NCBI GenBank assembly: GCA_009840115.1
Contig: VXOJ01000059.1
Span: forward strand, 1 to 64,000
Direction of reading: 5' to 3'
Length of the DNA: 64,000 bases
From: Gemmatimonadales bacterium
GTDB lineage: Bacteria; Gemmatimonadota; Gemmatimonadetes; Palauibacterales; Palauibacteraceae
The translations under genes were made by a program, and so were the position numbers. The notes under the pieces were generated by a model, which did not search any database, had not been told where the DNA came from, and saw only the letters and a program-made list of their open reading frames with translations. Positions 26,617 to 34,666 of this stretch are shown one piece after another (position 1 is the stretch's first letter; each line of letters opens with the position of its first letter).

Positions 26617-27830
26617 GCCGCGTAGAGTTGCAGGCGGGTCGCGAACTCGCCGGCGATCTTCTCCAGCGCCTCGAGGTCCGGGTGGCGGAGGAAGATCATC
26701 CCGTCGGAGACGAGCGTGGCCTGCCAGTTCCGCCGGGGCGACCCGACCGGGAGCAGGTCCAGGCTGCACACCCGCTCGCCGTACTCCTGCAGCAGGGGGC
26801 CGAGTCCCTCGATGCGCTGGATCCGGCCCTGTCCGCGCGCCCGCTTGACGATCCAGCAGGCGTTGTACTTCCGTTCCACCGGCTGCGACCACGTCGCGTG
26901 CACGACGCCTTCGGCCCACCCGCGATAGGTGTCGATGTCGCTCGCGAAATTGATGAGATCGACCGTCCGCACGCCGGGCGGGCGAGCGGCGATTTCGCCG
27001 AACACGGCCTCCCCGTCCGCCGTCCGGTACCACTCCATGTGCGTGTAGCCCGTCTCGAATCCGAGCGCGGCGAGCACGGCGAACCCCATCTCCCGTCCGG
27101 GGGCGAGGTCCTCCGCCTCTACGTCGCGCAGCGCGTACGTGATGGGGCTGAGCCACTCGTGCGTCTTCGACTCGAGGGCACGCGGCCAGTAGCGGCAGAT
27201 GTTGTAGTGCGCGACGACGCCTCCGACCGTGACCGTGTCGAAGGTCATGTCCTCGCCCTCGATGAACTCCTCGACCGTCACCTGCGGGACGTGCCGGAGG
27301 GCGGGAAGGACCCGCTCCAGGTCCCGCGCCGAATCGACCCGGTGGGTGTCGGCCGAGCCGGCGCCGGCAACGGGCTTCACGATGAGCGGGAAGCCGACGC
27401 GTTCCGCGACCTCGCGGCACTCGGCGTTGCTCGTGGCCCTTCCGTGCCGGGGCGTCCGGATCCCGGCGCCGTCGAGCACGTCCTTCATCACTTCCTTGTC
27501 GCGGAAGGGGAGCGTCTGCTCGACCGTCGGCCCCGGCAGCTCCAGCATCTCCCGCAGCCGCGCCGCGAGGATCATGAAGGGTTCCCACAGACACTCCACC
27601 CGGTCGATCCGGGTTCTCGCCGCGAACGCGGCGACCTGCCGCATCACGTCCGCCTCATCGGCCAGCGATCTCACCTGCAGGTGGGTGGACACGCTCTCCC
27701 GGGCGATCTCGGGCAGCGCCGCCCCGGGCTGATCGCCCAGGCCGATGACGTTCGCGCCCACCTCCGCGAGCCCGCGCGTGAAATACGTCATCTCGGCCGG
27801 GTACCCCGGCGAAATCATCAATACGTTCAT
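26613..27830 (-). CDS. ATP-grasp carboxylate-amine ligase-like protein (paralogue 1)
   Basis: A 405-residue protein with an N-terminal Rossmann-like pre-ATP-grasp domain (MNVLMISPGYP), an ATP-grasp core starting at FRDKEVMKDVL, the ATP-lysine and glycine loop in PLIVKPVAGAGSADTH, the adenine hinge VEEFIEGE, and a metal/phosphate segment GEIAARPPG. ATP-grasp enzymes activate a carboxylate as acyl phosphate and join it to an amine or thiol. It is paralogous to the next two proteins. Only 19 nt separate it from the upstream ATP-grasp gene, so they form one minus-strand operon. Substrates are not known. Confidence 0.85.
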   Translation of the reverse strand: MNVLMISPGYPAEMTYFTRGLAEVGANVIGLGDQPGAALPEIARESVSTHLQVRSLADEADVMRQVAAFAARTRIDRVECLWEPFMILAARLREMLELPGPTVEQTLPFRDKEVMKDVLDGAGIRTPRHGRATSNAECREVAERVGFPLIVKPVAGAGSADTHRVDSARDLERVLPALRHVPQVTVEEFIEGEDMTFDTVTVGGVVAHYNICRYWPRALESKTHEWLSPITYALRDVEAEDLAPGREMGFAVLAALGFETGYTHMEWYRTADGEAVFGEIAARPPGVRTVDLINFASDIDTYRGWAEGVVHATWSQPVERKYNACWIVKRARGQGRIQRIEGLGPLLQEYGERVCSLDLLPVGSPRRNWQATLVSDGMIFLRHPDLEALEKIAGEFATRLQLYAA

Positions 27831-27849
27831 GGTTCGTTGAGCTGTTCCG

Positions 27850-29073
27850 TTACGTGGCGAGTTCCACCCGTACGCGGGTGATGATCCGCTCCAGCGCCTC
27901 CTCCACGACTTCGGTGCGCGGGTGGCGGACGATGATGTAGCCCTCTCCCTCGTAGGAGGGACTCTGCGGCTGTCCCGCCCGGGGGAGGCGCCACTCGACG
28001 CAGAGGGGCCCGAGGTCCCGCGCGATCTCCTCGATCCCGGCCACCCGCCGCACGGAGCCCCGGCCCTGTCCCCGGAGATAGGCCGCGCCGGCCGCATAGG
28101 GGCGGGGCGGCGGGTCGAACACGTCGAAGACCAGGAGGTGGGCCCAGGCACGGTAGAGGTCGAAGTCGTGCGCCTGCGAGATCAGCGTGACGAACTGGGC
28201 GCCCGGCGGCCGGGCTCCGACTTCGGAGACCGTCACCGAACCGTCGGGGCGCCGGAACCACTCCATGTGGCTGAGCCCCGTCTCCATCCCGAGCGCATCG
28301 AGCGCCGGTCCGGCGACGCGCCGGATCTCCTCGTACCGGGGCGAATCGACCTCCCGCGGAAGGAGGACGCACCACTGGATCCACGGCTCGCGCAGCACCT
28401 CGAGCGGCGAAGGCAGGTAGTGGTTGATCGAATGCCAGACGACGCGTCCGCCGATCGAGACCGCGTCGAAGGAGTGTTCCTCGCCGACGACGAACTCCTC
28501 GACGAGCGTCGGCCGTTCGGCGCTCGGCCGCGACATCGCGATCGCCGAGCGCAATTGCCCCGGCGTTTCGACGCGGAACGTGCCGCGGGCGCCGGAACCG
28601 GCCGGCGGCTTCACGATGAGCGGGAAGCCCGTCGCATCCGAGAAGGCCGTCGCCTCGCTCTCGTCCCGGACCAGCGCGTGCCGGGCGCAGGGCAGGCCGT
28701 GCGCCCGGAGCACGTCCTTCATGCGGGACTTGTCACGGAAGTTGTCCGCGGCGTCCGCGCCCATCCCCGGGATGCCGAGCGCATCACGCAGTTCCCCGAG
28801 CGGCACCTGAAGCTCCTCGAGCGCGCCCAGCAGACGGTCGATCCCCCCGAGTTCGGCGGAGAGGCTCCGCAGCCCGATGTGGATGCCCTCCGCCGACAGC
28901 GCGTCGTCGACCCGGACGTGCGCCGCGATGCTCCGCCGCAGCGAGGCCGGCGTTCGCTCGGGCGGTTCCTGCGTCACGACGCCGAGGCGCACGCCGGCGA
29001 GCCCCGCGGCGGCTTCCAGAAAGCGCAGCGTGGCAGGGAGATAGAACGGGGCGACGAAAGCGACGTTGGGCAT
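27850..29073 (-). CDS. ATP-grasp carboxylate-amine ligase-like protein (paralogue 2)
   Basis: A 407-residue ATP-grasp protein with the same architecture as its neighbours: an MPNVAFVAPFY N-terminal strand, FRDKSRMKDVL at the core entry, PLIVKPPAGSGARGTF as the lysine/glycine loop, VEEFVVGEEHSFD, and SEVGARPPG as the metal/phosphate motif. GGAAG stands 4 nt before ATG 29073. It is the first gene of the minus-strand pair and diverges from paralogue 3 across 124 bp. Likely an amide- or ester-forming ligase; substrate unknown. Confidence 0.85.
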   Translation of the reverse strand: MPNVAFVAPFYLPATLRFLEAAAGLAGVRLGVVTQEPPERTPASLRRSIAAHVRVDDALSAEGIHIGLRSLSAELGGIDRLLGALEELQVPLGELRDALGIPGMGADAADNFRDKSRMKDVLRAHGLPCARHALVRDESEATAFSDATGFPLIVKPPAGSGARGTFRVETPGQLRSAIAMSRPSAERPTLVEEFVVGEEHSFDAVSIGGRVVWHSINHYLPSPLEVLREPWIQWCVLLPREVDSPRYEEIRRVAGPALDALGMETGLSHMEWFRRPDGSVTVSEVGARPPGAQFVTLISQAHDFDLYRAWAHLLVFDVFDPPPRPYAAGAAYLRGQGRGSVRRVAGIEEIARDLGPLCVEWRLPRAGQPQSPSYEGEGYIIVRHPRTEVVEEALERIITRVRVELAT

Positions 29074-29144
29074 GGATCTTCCAGGTTGCCGCGGCGGGCC
29101 GGACGGCCGCCGCCGGACGGGCTGGCGTTTGAGCGCAGGGACTG

Positions 29145-29150
29145 TACTAT
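29145..29150 (+). promoter_or_regulatory. candidate -10 box for the plus-strand ATP-grasp operon
   Basis: TACTAT lies about 48 nt before the ATG of paralogue 3 in the 124-bp divergent region. No good -35 box is found at 16-18 bp; TTGAGC at 29129-29134 is too close. Weak call. The same region has a GC-rich hairpin-like stretch near 29082-29116. Confidence 0.25.
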
Positions 29151-29197
29151 GTCGGGCCCTCAAAGTGAAGTTTTTCCCCCGAGTTGTTGGCGAAGCA

Positions 29198-30421
29198 ATG
29201 CACGTCGTGTTCGTCGAACCCCTGTTTCCCGGAAACCAGAAGGACTTCGTGCGCGGTCTGCACGAAGTCGGCGCCGAGGTGTCCGCGGTGGGCGAAGCCC
29301 CGCTCGAGGCGCTCGGCTCCGACCTGCACGGGTGGCTCACCTGCTACGAGCAGGTCGGCTCCGTGTGCGACGAGGGCGCCCTCGCGCACGCCGTGCACGA
29401 GATCCATCGGCGGCGGCCCGTGGATCGCCTCGAGGCTACGGTCGAAGCGCACATCCTTCCGGTCGCCCGCGTGCGGGAAGCCGCCGGGCTCGCCGGGACG
29501 TCGGTGAGGACCGCGCACCTGTGCCGCGACAAGCCGGCGATGAAGGAGGCCCTTCGCGATGCGGGGATCGCGACCGCCCAGTCCATGGGTGGAGGCGACG
29601 CGGAGGAGATCGCCGGTTTCGGTCGGAGGGTCGGTTATCCGCTCATCGTGAAGCCTCGCGCCGGGGCCGGCGCATCGGGCACGTATCGCGTCGAAGATGA
29701 GGCGCAGCTCGCGGCCCTGCTCCCCCGCCTCGGCCTGGGGCAGGGCGCCGAAGTCGCCGTCGAGGAGTTCGTGGACGGCCACGAGGCCTTCTACGACACG
29801 CTGACGGTGGGCGGCACGGTGGTCCACGATTTCATGACCCACTACTACCCGAACGTGCTCGAGGCCATGCGAACGCGGGAGGTGTCTCCCCAGTTCATCG
29901 CCACGAACCGGATCGACACGGCCGGCGCCTACGCGGAGGTTCGGGAACTCGGACAGCGGGTCATCGACGCGCTCGAGATCGGGACTTCCGCCACCCACAT
30001 GGAATGGTTCTTCGGCGACAAGGGGCTCAAGTTCTCCGAAATCGGCTGCCGTCCGCCCGGCGTGCGGGCCTGGGACCTGTACGGGGCGGCAAACGAAATG
30101 GACGTCTACCGCGAATGGGCATCCTGCATCGTGCACGGCCGAAAGTTGCAGGACGCATCGCGCCGGTACTCCGCCGGGATCGTGACGCTGCGGCCCGACA
30201 ACGATGGACGGATCGCGGGGTATGAGGGTCTGGAGAAGGTGGAAGCCCGATTCGGGGAGTGGATCATCGATACGCACCTGCCGCCGCCCGGCACGCCCAC
30301 GCAGCCCGTGGAGGCCGGATACATGGCGAACGCCTGGCTCCGGCTGCGGCACCCGGACTACGACGAACTGCGCCACATGCTCGACGCCGTCGGACGGTGG
30401 GTGAAGGTGCGCGCCGCATGA
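29198..30421 (+). CDS. ATP-grasp carboxylate-amine ligase-like protein (paralogue 3)
   Basis: A 407-residue ATP-grasp protein matching the two divergent paralogues: MHVVFVEPLFPG start, CRDKPAMKEAL at the core entry, PLIVKPRAGAGASGTY loop, VEEFVDGHEAFYD hinge, THMEWFF, and SEIGCRPPG. The shared T/S-H-M-E-W-F/Y and E-I/V-A/G-A/C-R-P-P-G motifs mark the three as a subfamily. It leads the plus-strand series; its stop overlaps the next start (ATGA). The ribosome site before ATG 29198 is weak. Likely joins a carboxylate to an amine in an unknown pathway. Confidence 0.85.
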   Translation: MHVVFVEPLFPGNQKDFVRGLHEVGAEVSAVGEAPLEALGSDLHGWLTCYEQVGSVCDEGALAHAVHEIHRRRPVDRLEATVEAHILPVARVREAAGLAGTSVRTAHLCRDKPAMKEALRDAGIATAQSMGGGDAEEIAGFGRRVGYPLIVKPRAGAGASGTYRVEDEAQLAALLPRLGLGQGAEVAVEEFVDGHEAFYDTLTVGGTVVHDFMTHYYPNVLEAMRTREVSPQFIATNRIDTAGAYAEVRELGQRVIDALEIGTSATHMEWFFGDKGLKFSEIGCRPPGVRAWDLYGAANEMDVYREWASCIVHGRKLQDASRRYSAGIVTLRPDNDGRIAGYEGLEKVEARFGEWIIDTHLPPPGTPTQPVEAGYMANAWLRLRHPDYDELRHMLDAVGRWVKVRAA

Positions 30422-31413
30422 GGGGGTCCAGGAGGCGTCGGGCGACCGACGACGCCGGATCTCCGTCGCCGCTCGTTCTTCTGGGTCCGCGAGGGGGCGG
30501 ACTCGCGCTCCGCGACGTCGTAGGGGAGCTGGAGGCCGGAGGCGCGCTGTCGCCGGGCGCGCGGATCGCGGCCATCACCGCCGGTTGGCGGGACCGGGAG
30601 GCGAACGAAGGACTCATCGATCCCCGCCTCGCGGACCGTGTTGTGGATCTCGAACTTTACCGGCGCTCCGACCGGATCGCCGAGGCCGACGCGGAACTCG
30701 CGCGTGCGCACCGCGAGACCCGGGACCGGCTCAAGGCCCTGCGACGCGCCTACAACCTGCGCCTCCACGGTCTCATCGAGGCGCACCGGCGGCTGGGCGA
30801 ACTGCGGGGGGACGCGTCGGTGCTCCGGGCCGAGCGCGGCGAAGCGCTGGCCGCCATTCGGCGCCTCGATGCGCGGCACCTGGACCGCGTGGTCGAGATC
30901 CGGTCGGAATTCGAGCGCCGCACGACCCTCCCGGAGCGCGACGCGGTGCGATCGCAACGGCGCGAGGTCGCCGCGCGGCTCGAGGGCACGGAGGCGATCG
31001 TGCTGGAGGGCGGGCACGTCGGGAACCTGCTGAGCCGCCTGCGCCTGTTCGGGGGACGGAAGCTCCTGGACGGACGCCCCGTGATCGCCCGGTCGGCCGG
31101 CGCCATGGTGCTGACGGAGCGCGTCGTGCTCTTTCACGATCGGCCGCCGTGGGGCGAGGGTCATCCCGAGGTCTTCGACGCGGGGCTCGGGATCGCCGAA
31201 GGGCTCGTCGCCCTGCCGCACGCTTCCGCCCGCCTCGCACTGGACGATCGAACGCGGGGCGCGCGGCTTACGGCCCGCTTCTCCCCCGCCTCCTGCGTCC
31301 TCCTGGACCCGGGCCATCGAATCGATCGGGCCGGCGACGGCTGGAGCGGCAGCGAAGATCTCGAACGCCTCGACGCGGCGGGCCGACGCGTCCCCTTCTG
31401 TACGGCGGCGTAG
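30418..31413 (+). CDS. peptidase S51 / cyanophycinase-like (class I GATase-fold) protein
   Basis: A 331-residue protein. The N-terminal VLLGPRGGG strand-loop and the C-terminal half, with EGGHVGNLLSRLR and ARSAGAMVL (candidate nucleophile Ser226), resemble the nucleophile elbow of peptidase E and cyanophycinase (S51). A histidine in the following LPHAS segment could complete the site. A helical Arg/Glu-rich insert occupies about residues 75-180 and is unusual for the family. It overlaps the ATP-grasp gene by 4 bp. S51 enzymes cut aspartyl or cyanophycin-type dipeptides; this assignment is by motif only and may instead be a non-peptidase relative. Confidence 0.55.
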   Translation: MRGSRRRRATDDAGSPSPLVLLGPRGGGLALRDVVGELEAGGALSPGARIAAITAGWRDREANEGLIDPRLADRVVDLELYRRSDRIAEADAELARAHRETRDRLKALRRAYNLRLHGLIEAHRRLGELRGDASVLRAERGEALAAIRRLDARHLDRVVEIRSEFERRTTLPERDAVRSQRREVAARLEGTEAIVLEGGHVGNLLSRLRLFGGRKLLDGRPVIARSAGAMVLTERVVLFHDRPPWGEGHPEVFDAGLGIAEGLVALPHASARLALDDRTRGARLTARFSPASCVLLDPGHRIDRAGDGWSGSEDLERLDAAGRRVPFCTAA

Positions 31414-31420
31414 TCCGGCC

Positions 31421-32617
31421 ATGCGGTTCGATCCCCACGCCCGGGTCCAGCGACAAGACGAGTCCATGCCGCGTTCGCCCGCGATCGCGGCGCTCGAGGC
31501 GCGGCTCGCATCCGGTTCCGGCGGGGCGGATGCGGTGGGCGCGTTTCTCGACGCGAATGCGTTCCCGCTCGCCGAGCCTCCCCTCTACACCTTCGTGTAC
31601 CGGGGCCATGCCGACGCCGTGCGGCTCCGGCACTGGGTGCACGGACTCCAGACCTCGTCGCCCTTCCGCCGCCTGGACGGAACGGATCTCTGGTGCTACA
31701 CGCTCGAACTCCCCGACGAGTCCCGGGTGGAGTACAAGATCGAGGTGGTCGCCCGCGGCCGCGCGGAGTGGATCGAGGACCCGCTGAACCCCCAGCGCGC
31801 CCGCGATCCGTTCGGCGCGAACTCCGTCGTGCAGGCGCGGGGCTATGAGATCCCCGACTGGGCCCGCGAGGGCGAGGAGGTCCGGCGCGGCCAGATGGAC
31901 GAACTCGCGGTCGAGAGCGAGACGTTCGGGTCCGCGCGGCATGTGACCGTGTACCGTCCGGCGGAGTTCCGCGCCAACCGGCGCTACCCGCTGCTCATCG
32001 TGCACGACGGCGGGGACTACGTCGAATACGCCGGCCTGAGGCAGGTGCTCGACCAACTGATCGATCGCTTCGAGATCCCCCGGATGATCGTCGCGCTGCT
32101 GCACCCGGGCGACCGGATGTCGGAATACGCGGCGGATCCGGCGCACGCGCGGTTCGTCGCCGAGGAGTTGCTCCCGCGCCTCGAACGCGAATATCCACTC
32201 CTCCCGGACCCCGGGTCGCGCGGCCTCATGGGCGCGAGCCTCGGCGCGGTCGCCTCCTTCCACGCCGCGCTCGAATACCCCGGTCGCTTCGGCCGCATGC
32301 TGCTGCAGTCGGGCTCTTTCCTCTTCACGGACATCGGCGCCAACGAGAGCGGACCCGTGTTCGACCGCATCGTCGACATGATGAACGCGTACCGGGCGGC
32401 GCCGACCGCCATCGCCGAGAAGGCGTTCGTCTCGGTGGGCGTCTACGAACCGCTGGTCTCGGAGAATCGGGCCCTGATCCCGGTCCTCCGCCGCGGCGGC
32501 GCGGACGTGCGCTTCGTCGAGTCGCGCGACGGCCACAACTGGGAGAACTGGCGGGACCGCCTGCGCGAGGGGCTGTCGTGGCTCTTCCCGGGTCCGCTCT
32601 GGATGGTCTACGAATGA
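31421..32617 (+). CDS. enterochelin esterase-like alpha/beta hydrolase
   Basis: A 398-residue protein with an N-terminal CBM48/IroD-like beta domain (about 45-135) and an esterase-D-type hydrolase domain. The nucleophile is Ser273 in GASLGA; the His is in DGHNWENW near residue 370, typical of Fes/IroE-like esterases. Such enzymes hydrolyse or transfer acyl esters of small molecules. The start is ATG 31421 or ATG 31466 (15 codons shorter). The stop overlaps the fourth ATP-grasp gene by 4 bp, which links their functions. Confidence 0.85.
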   Translation: MRFDPHARVQRQDESMPRSPAIAALEARLASGSGGADAVGAFLDANAFPLAEPPLYTFVYRGHADAVRLRHWVHGLQTSSPFRRLDGTDLWCYTLELPDESRVEYKIEVVARGRAEWIEDPLNPQRARDPFGANSVVQARGYEIPDWAREGEEVRRGQMDELAVESETFGSARHVTVYRPAEFRANRRYPLLIVHDGGDYVEYAGLRQVLDQLIDRFEIPRMIVALLHPGDRMSEYAADPAHARFVAEELLPRLEREYPLLPDPGSRGLMGASLGAVASFHAALEYPGRFGRMLLQSGSFLFTDIGANESGPVFDRIVDMMNAYRAAPTAIAEKAFVSVGVYEPLVSENRALIPVLRRGGADVRFVESRDGHNWENWRDRLREGLSWLFPGPLWMVYE

Positions 32618-33891
32618 CGGCCGCGGCGGCGTCGGCGCGCGAGGTTACGCGCCGCATCGGCCTCTCGCTCGGGGCGGACCTCTGCTGGCCCGTCGCCTAC
32701 CGCGCGATCCTCGAGCGGCTGAACCCCCGGATCCCGTCCTCCGACGGCACGATCCGGTTCCATCTCGAGGACGTCACGATCGAACCCTTCGACCTGCAGC
32801 AGAAGAGGAAGTACGACGTCGTCATCGACCGCCTCACGCACTGGTATTTCCCGACGCGGGAGTGGATCAAGAAGTCCGTGATCATAGACGGGCTCTACGT
32901 GTTCAACAATCCGTGGAGCGTCCAGTCGATGGAGAAGCATTCCACCTACTGCGCGATGATGAGGCTGGGTCTCCCGGTTCCGCGGACGTGGCTCCTCCCG
33001 CCCAAGTCCTACGACCCGCAGGACGATCTGGCCGTCACCCTGAAACGGTACGCGCGGCTCTTCGATCTTCCCGCCGTGGCCGGCGACCTGGGCTATCCCG
33101 TGTTCATGAAGCCCTACGACGGCGGAGGCTGGCGCGGCGTGTCACGGATCGACGACGACGAGGCGCTGGGCGCCGCCTACGACGAGAGCGGCAAGTTCGT
33201 CATGCACCTCCAGCAGGGGGTGGAGCACGACCGTTTCGTCCGCTGCATCGGACTGGGCCCTCAGACGCGCGCCGTCCTCTACGACCCCGGCGCCCCCGCG
33301 CACGACCGCTACACCGTCGAACGCGACCACCTCGAGCCCGCCGACGCCGGCACGATCCGGGACACGACGCTCACGATCAACGCGTTCTTCGGGTGGGACT
33401 TCAACTCGTGCGAGGTGCTCCGCAGCGGCGGACGGTGGATGCCGATCGACTTCGCGAACCCCTGCCCGGATTCGCAGGTCACGTCGCTCCACTACCACTT
33501 CCCGTGGCTCATCAAGGCGAATCTGCGCTGGTCCCTCTTCTGCGCGGCGACCCGGCGCGGGATGCGCGTCAACCTCGACTGGCAGCCGTTCTTCGATGCC
33601 TGCCGTCCCGGGATGTCGGTGGGCGAGAGGGTTCGAGCCTGCGCCGGGATCGCGGAGGCCAGGTTCGAGACCGACCGGTTCGTGGAGTTCTGCGAAACGC
33701 ATCTCGCGGAACTCGACGAGGTGGCCGACGAGTTCTTCGGCAGCGAGGCGGCCCGCGACGCGGTGCGCGCGAAGGTGGCTTCGCTCTACCCCGATCACGA
33801 GATCGAGGAGTTCACCGCGCTCTTCTTCGACCGCATACAGGCGGCCCGCCGGGAGGAACCCCCCGGCGCCGTGCCGATTCTCGCCTCATGA
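32614..33891 (+). CDS. ATP-grasp protein of a second, divergent type (RimK/GshB-like)
   Basis: A 425-residue protein unlike the three paralogues. It has a Rossmann-like start, a KHSTYCAMMRLGLPVPRTW entry helix, the ATP-lysine and glycine loop GYPVFMKPYDGGGWRGV, and a C-terminal PIDFANPCPDS metal-site segment. The C-terminal 80 residues are helical and charged. ATG 32614 overlaps the esterase stop and its own stop overlaps the next esterase start (both ATGA), so the three are translationally coupled. It probably forms an amide or peptide bond; substrate unknown. Confidence 0.8.
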   Translation: MTAAAASAREVTRRIGLSLGADLCWPVAYRAILERLNPRIPSSDGTIRFHLEDVTIEPFDLQQKRKYDVVIDRLTHWYFPTREWIKKSVIIDGLYVFNNPWSVQSMEKHSTYCAMMRLGLPVPRTWLLPPKSYDPQDDLAVTLKRYARLFDLPAVAGDLGYPVFMKPYDGGGWRGVSRIDDDEALGAAYDESGKFVMHLQQGVEHDRFVRCIGLGPQTRAVLYDPGAPAHDRYTVERDHLEPADAGTIRDTTLTINAFFGWDFNSCEVLRSGGRWMPIDFANPCPDSQVTSLHYHFPWLIKANLRWSLFCAATRRGMRVNLDWQPFFDACRPGMSVGERVRACAGIAEARFETDRFVEFCETHLAELDEVADEFFGSEAARDAVRAKVASLYPDHEIEEFTALFFDRIQAARREEPPGAVPILAS

Positions 33892-34640
33892 AACTCAACG
33901 CAAGCTGGTGGTCGCATCGTCTCGGCCAGGAGGTCAATGTCGCGCGCTGGGGCGAGGTCGGCGTGCCCTTCCTCATGTTCCCCACTGCCGGAGGAGACGC
34001 GGAGGAGATCGAGCGCTTCCTCGTCATCGACACGGTGGCGGACTACCTGGCGGACGGCCGGATCAAGGTCTATTCGTGCGACAGCGTGGCGGGCCGCGTC
34101 ATGCTCGGACGGGAGGGGACTCCCGAACACCGCATGTCGGTCCTCGACCGGTTTCAGGAGTTCGTCTACCGCGAGTTCGTCCCCATGATCCGGGAGGACT
34201 GCAACGATCCCGGGATCGAGGTCATCGTGGCGGGCTCCTCGATCGGAGCGTTCAACGCGCTCGCCATGCTGTGCCGGTTCCCCGACGCCTTCTCGCACGC
34301 CGTGTGCATGAGCGGCACGTACGACCTCCAGCGCTTCCTGAAACACGACACCGGGGCCGAAGCGAGAGCGACGGGCGACTTCTACCGCGCCTCGCCCGTG
34401 CACCACCTGCCGCAGCTCGCGGGCGAGACCCTCGACCGGCTGCGTCAGCGCTTCGTCCTCCTCGCTTCCGGGCGCGGGAGGGCGGAGGACATCGACGAAT
34501 CCTGGCGCGCGGCCTCGCTCCTGGGGCGGAAGGGCGTGCCGAACCGGATGGACGACTGGGGCGAGGAGTGGCACCACGACTGGCCCACGTGGCGCCACAT
34601 GCTCCTCCGCTACCTCGACGAGCTGCTTCCGCCCGCGTAG
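33888..34640 (+). CDS. small esterase-family alpha/beta hydrolase
   Basis: A 250-residue esterase-D-like hydrolase with nucleophile Ser118 in GSSIGA, a characteristic FLMFPTAGGD oxyanion-region strand, and a C-terminal EEWHHDWPTWRHML helix that probably carries the catalytic His. No signal peptide, so cytoplasmic. It overlaps the ATP-grasp gene by 4 bp and ends the plus-strand series before the convergent glgP. It may act as an acyl or peptidyl transferase or thioesterase-like editing enzyme of the ligase pathway. Confidence 0.8.
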   Translation: MKLNASWWSHRLGQEVNVARWGEVGVPFLMFPTAGGDAEEIERFLVIDTVADYLADGRIKVYSCDSVAGRVMLGREGTPEHRMSVLDRFQEFVYREFVPMIREDCNDPGIEVIVAGSSIGAFNALAMLCRFPDAFSHAVCMSGTYDLQRFLKHDTGAEARATGDFYRASPVHHLPQLAGETLDRLRQRFVLLASGRGRAEDIDESWRAASLLGRKGVPNRMDDWGEEWHHDWPTWRHMLLRYLDELLPPA

Positions 34641-34656
34641 CACAGTCGCGTGCTGC
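34637..34656. terminator. hairpin between the esterase gene and convergent glgP
   Basis: GTAGCAC-AGTCGC-GTGCTGC forms a 7-bp stem with one G-T pair and a 6-nt loop, just at the esterase stop. No T-run follows. Probably a weak bidirectional terminator for the convergent pair. Confidence 0.4.
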
Positions 34657-34666
34657 CGGGGTCGCG

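Noticed and set aside
29066-29197. Upstream in-frame start (ATG 29066) for ATP-grasp paralogue 3
   Set aside because: It would run through the divergent promoter region and past the start of the minus-strand gene; the extra residues are Arg/Gly-rich and absent from the paralogues.
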